From NCBI GenBank assembly GCA_913057945.1, contig CAJXOF010000014.1, forward strand, positions 1 through 64,000: DNA of 64,000 nucleotides, written 5' to 3'. The stretch comes from an uncultured Hyphomonadaceae bacterium (GTDB taxonomy: Bacteria > Pseudomonadota > Alphaproteobacteria > Caulobacterales > Hyphomonadaceae). The notes beneath the pieces are model-generated. The model worked only from the letters and a program-made list of their open reading frames with translations. It searched no databases and was not told the DNA's origin. The position numbers and the translations under genes were made by a program. Shown here piece after piece: positions 63,221 to 64,000 of the stretch (positions are counted from its first letter, which is position 1; each line of letters starts with the position of its first letter).

Positions 63221-64000
63221 TCATTCCATCCAGTCCGGCGGGGCGACCTTGGTGTCATCGCCGCCCATGTCAGGCTGTGGATGGCGGGCCAGCAATTTCT
63301 CGACAATCGCATCGGCGACCCGGTCGGCTTCCCGCAGGGCCGGATAGCTCCAGGTTTCGAGTGTGCCCCCGAACCACCGCGCGGCGCCATGATCGATCAG
63401 GCTCTGGTGCAGGCTGTCGAACTTCTTTGAGCGGCCTTCGAGGCGCGCGATATGGATCGGCAAATCATGCCAGGCGGCGTCCGACAACATGTTGGCGCTG
63501 TCTTCAGTGACAATCGCGCAGTCGGAAAAGACCAGCCAGGCAAGATAGGGATTTTCGCCATCTTCGGGACCTGCCCAGAACCGCGCCCCGATTTCATCCG
63601 CCATCGAACGGAAGCGGGCGACGACCGGCACAGGTGTGCGGTGGGATGTGGTGAGACGCAGGCGCCAGCCCTGTCCGGCCAGTATGCGCAGCTGGGATTC
63701 AAGGCGCTCGGCTGCCGCATCGGTGAATGTATGTGCACGGGAGTTCCCGCCGAGAATGACAATGGCGCTCTTGCTGCGCTCGTCGGCAAGGTCTGCGAAA
63801 GACTGTCCGGCCTCTTCGATCAGGTCCGGCGGAAAATAGGAGGGAGAGCCGATGGTCTGGATGACGTTCGGTCCACTGACCTCATCATGTGCCGGCGTGA
63901 CGAGAAGGTCGAAATTGTCCGCCGGTATGCGCGGGTCGAGAATCTGGACCGTCAGGGTCTTGCCCCCGGACAATTCCCGCACTTTGCGGGTCAGTGCGGC
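63221..64000 (-). CDS. ELM1-like (mitochondrial fission protein family) protein, partial
   Basis: The reverse frame is open at the window end: codons from 64000 read AALTRKVRELSGGKTLTVQI, so the start lies outside. The visible 259 residues match the ELM1/DUF1022 family: LVTPAHDEVSGPNVIQTIGS, VILGGNSRAHTFT, and SDCAIVTEDSANMLSDAAWH near the end. In bacteria these are GT-B-like glycosyltransferases or unknown; in plants ELM1 acts in mitochondrial division. The GTG inside (63982) could be a start, but upstream codons fit the family better. It lies 33 bases from the EamA gene. Confidence 0.85.
   Translation of the reverse strand, partial: AALTRKVRELSGGKTLTVQILDPRIPADNFDLLVTPAHDEVSGPNVIQTIGSPSYFPPDLIEEAGQSFADLADERSKSAIVILGGNSRAHTFTDAAAERLESQLRILAGQGWRLRLTTSHRTPVPVVARFRSMADEIGARFWAGPEDGENPYLAWLVFSDCAIVTEDSANMLSDAAWHDLPIHIARLEGRSKKFDSLHQSLIDHGAARWFGGTLETWSYPALREADRVADAIVEKLLARHPQPDMGGDDTKVAPPDWME

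Overview
The window looks like chromosomal DNA of an alphaproteobacterium of the Caulobacterales/Hyphomonadales type, most likely Hyphomonadaceae-like. The reasons are the CckA hybrid kinase and its phosphotransferase ChpT, the flagellin regulator FlbT, a single-cysteine DksA, a DUF4167 protein behind prfA-prmC, and the order lysC, ptsP, RodZ-like, ispG. The genus is an inference. I support 62 protein genes. I see no rRNA, tRNA, CRISPR array, prophage or insertion sequence.

Layout. 1-5.7 kb: a CoxE/VWA gene cut by the window edge and its usual MoxR ATPase partner, separated by about 4.5 kb holding an ArsR-SRPBCC pair under tandem operators, an MscS channel, a DUF2270 membrane protein and a lipoprotein. 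6-11.9 kb: flbT with an overlapping unknown gene, a MarC protein, a two-TM unknown, dksA, fliM and a TerC protein. 11.9-17.3 kb: a YceI lipoprotein, a DUF885 metallopeptidase lipoprotein and cckA. 17.3-24.5 kb: a hydrolase and S24-type repressor pair, an L,D-transpeptidase and an M15 peptidase, two small unknowns, a REP/RAYT element, a LysR regulator and a candidate C-rich-loop small RNA. 24.6-34 kb: dps, an aspartate aminotransferase, uvrC, a TetR/MpaB-oxygenase pair, an M20 peptidase and an MFS carrier. 34-41 kb: ubiG, lysC, ptsP, a RodZ-like gene and ispG. 41-46.5 kb: envelope and membrane genes (His-rich lipoprotein, TRIC-like channel, acyltransferase, membrane LytTR regulator, CE15-like esterase, MAPEG). 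46.5-53.6 kb: prfA, prmC, DUF4167, clpB and an M23 endopeptidase. 53.8-61.4 kb: a co-directional run ydbH-ynbE-ydbL, small membrane gene, chpT, cheY-like, cheR, mnmA. 61.4-64 kb: a LuxR solo, an EamA transporter and an ELM1-like gene cut by the window end.

Together the genes cover cell-cycle phosphorelay (CckA to ChpT), flagellar control (FlbT, FliM), envelope building and lipid transport (L,D-transpeptidase, M15, M23, YdbH/YnbE/YdbL), core metabolism and translation termination. No single block reads as a wholly new defence or biosynthetic system. The observations most worth a second look are the candidate small RNA at 24.3-24.45 kb with anti-Shine-Dalgarno loops and mutually exclusive hairpins, the REP/RAYT unit with compensatory stem changes, prmC with an apparent CTG start, the M15 peptidase carrying two overlapping EF-hand-like loops, an unannotated 59-codon gene at 21.7 kb, and the tandem operators of the ArsR gene.
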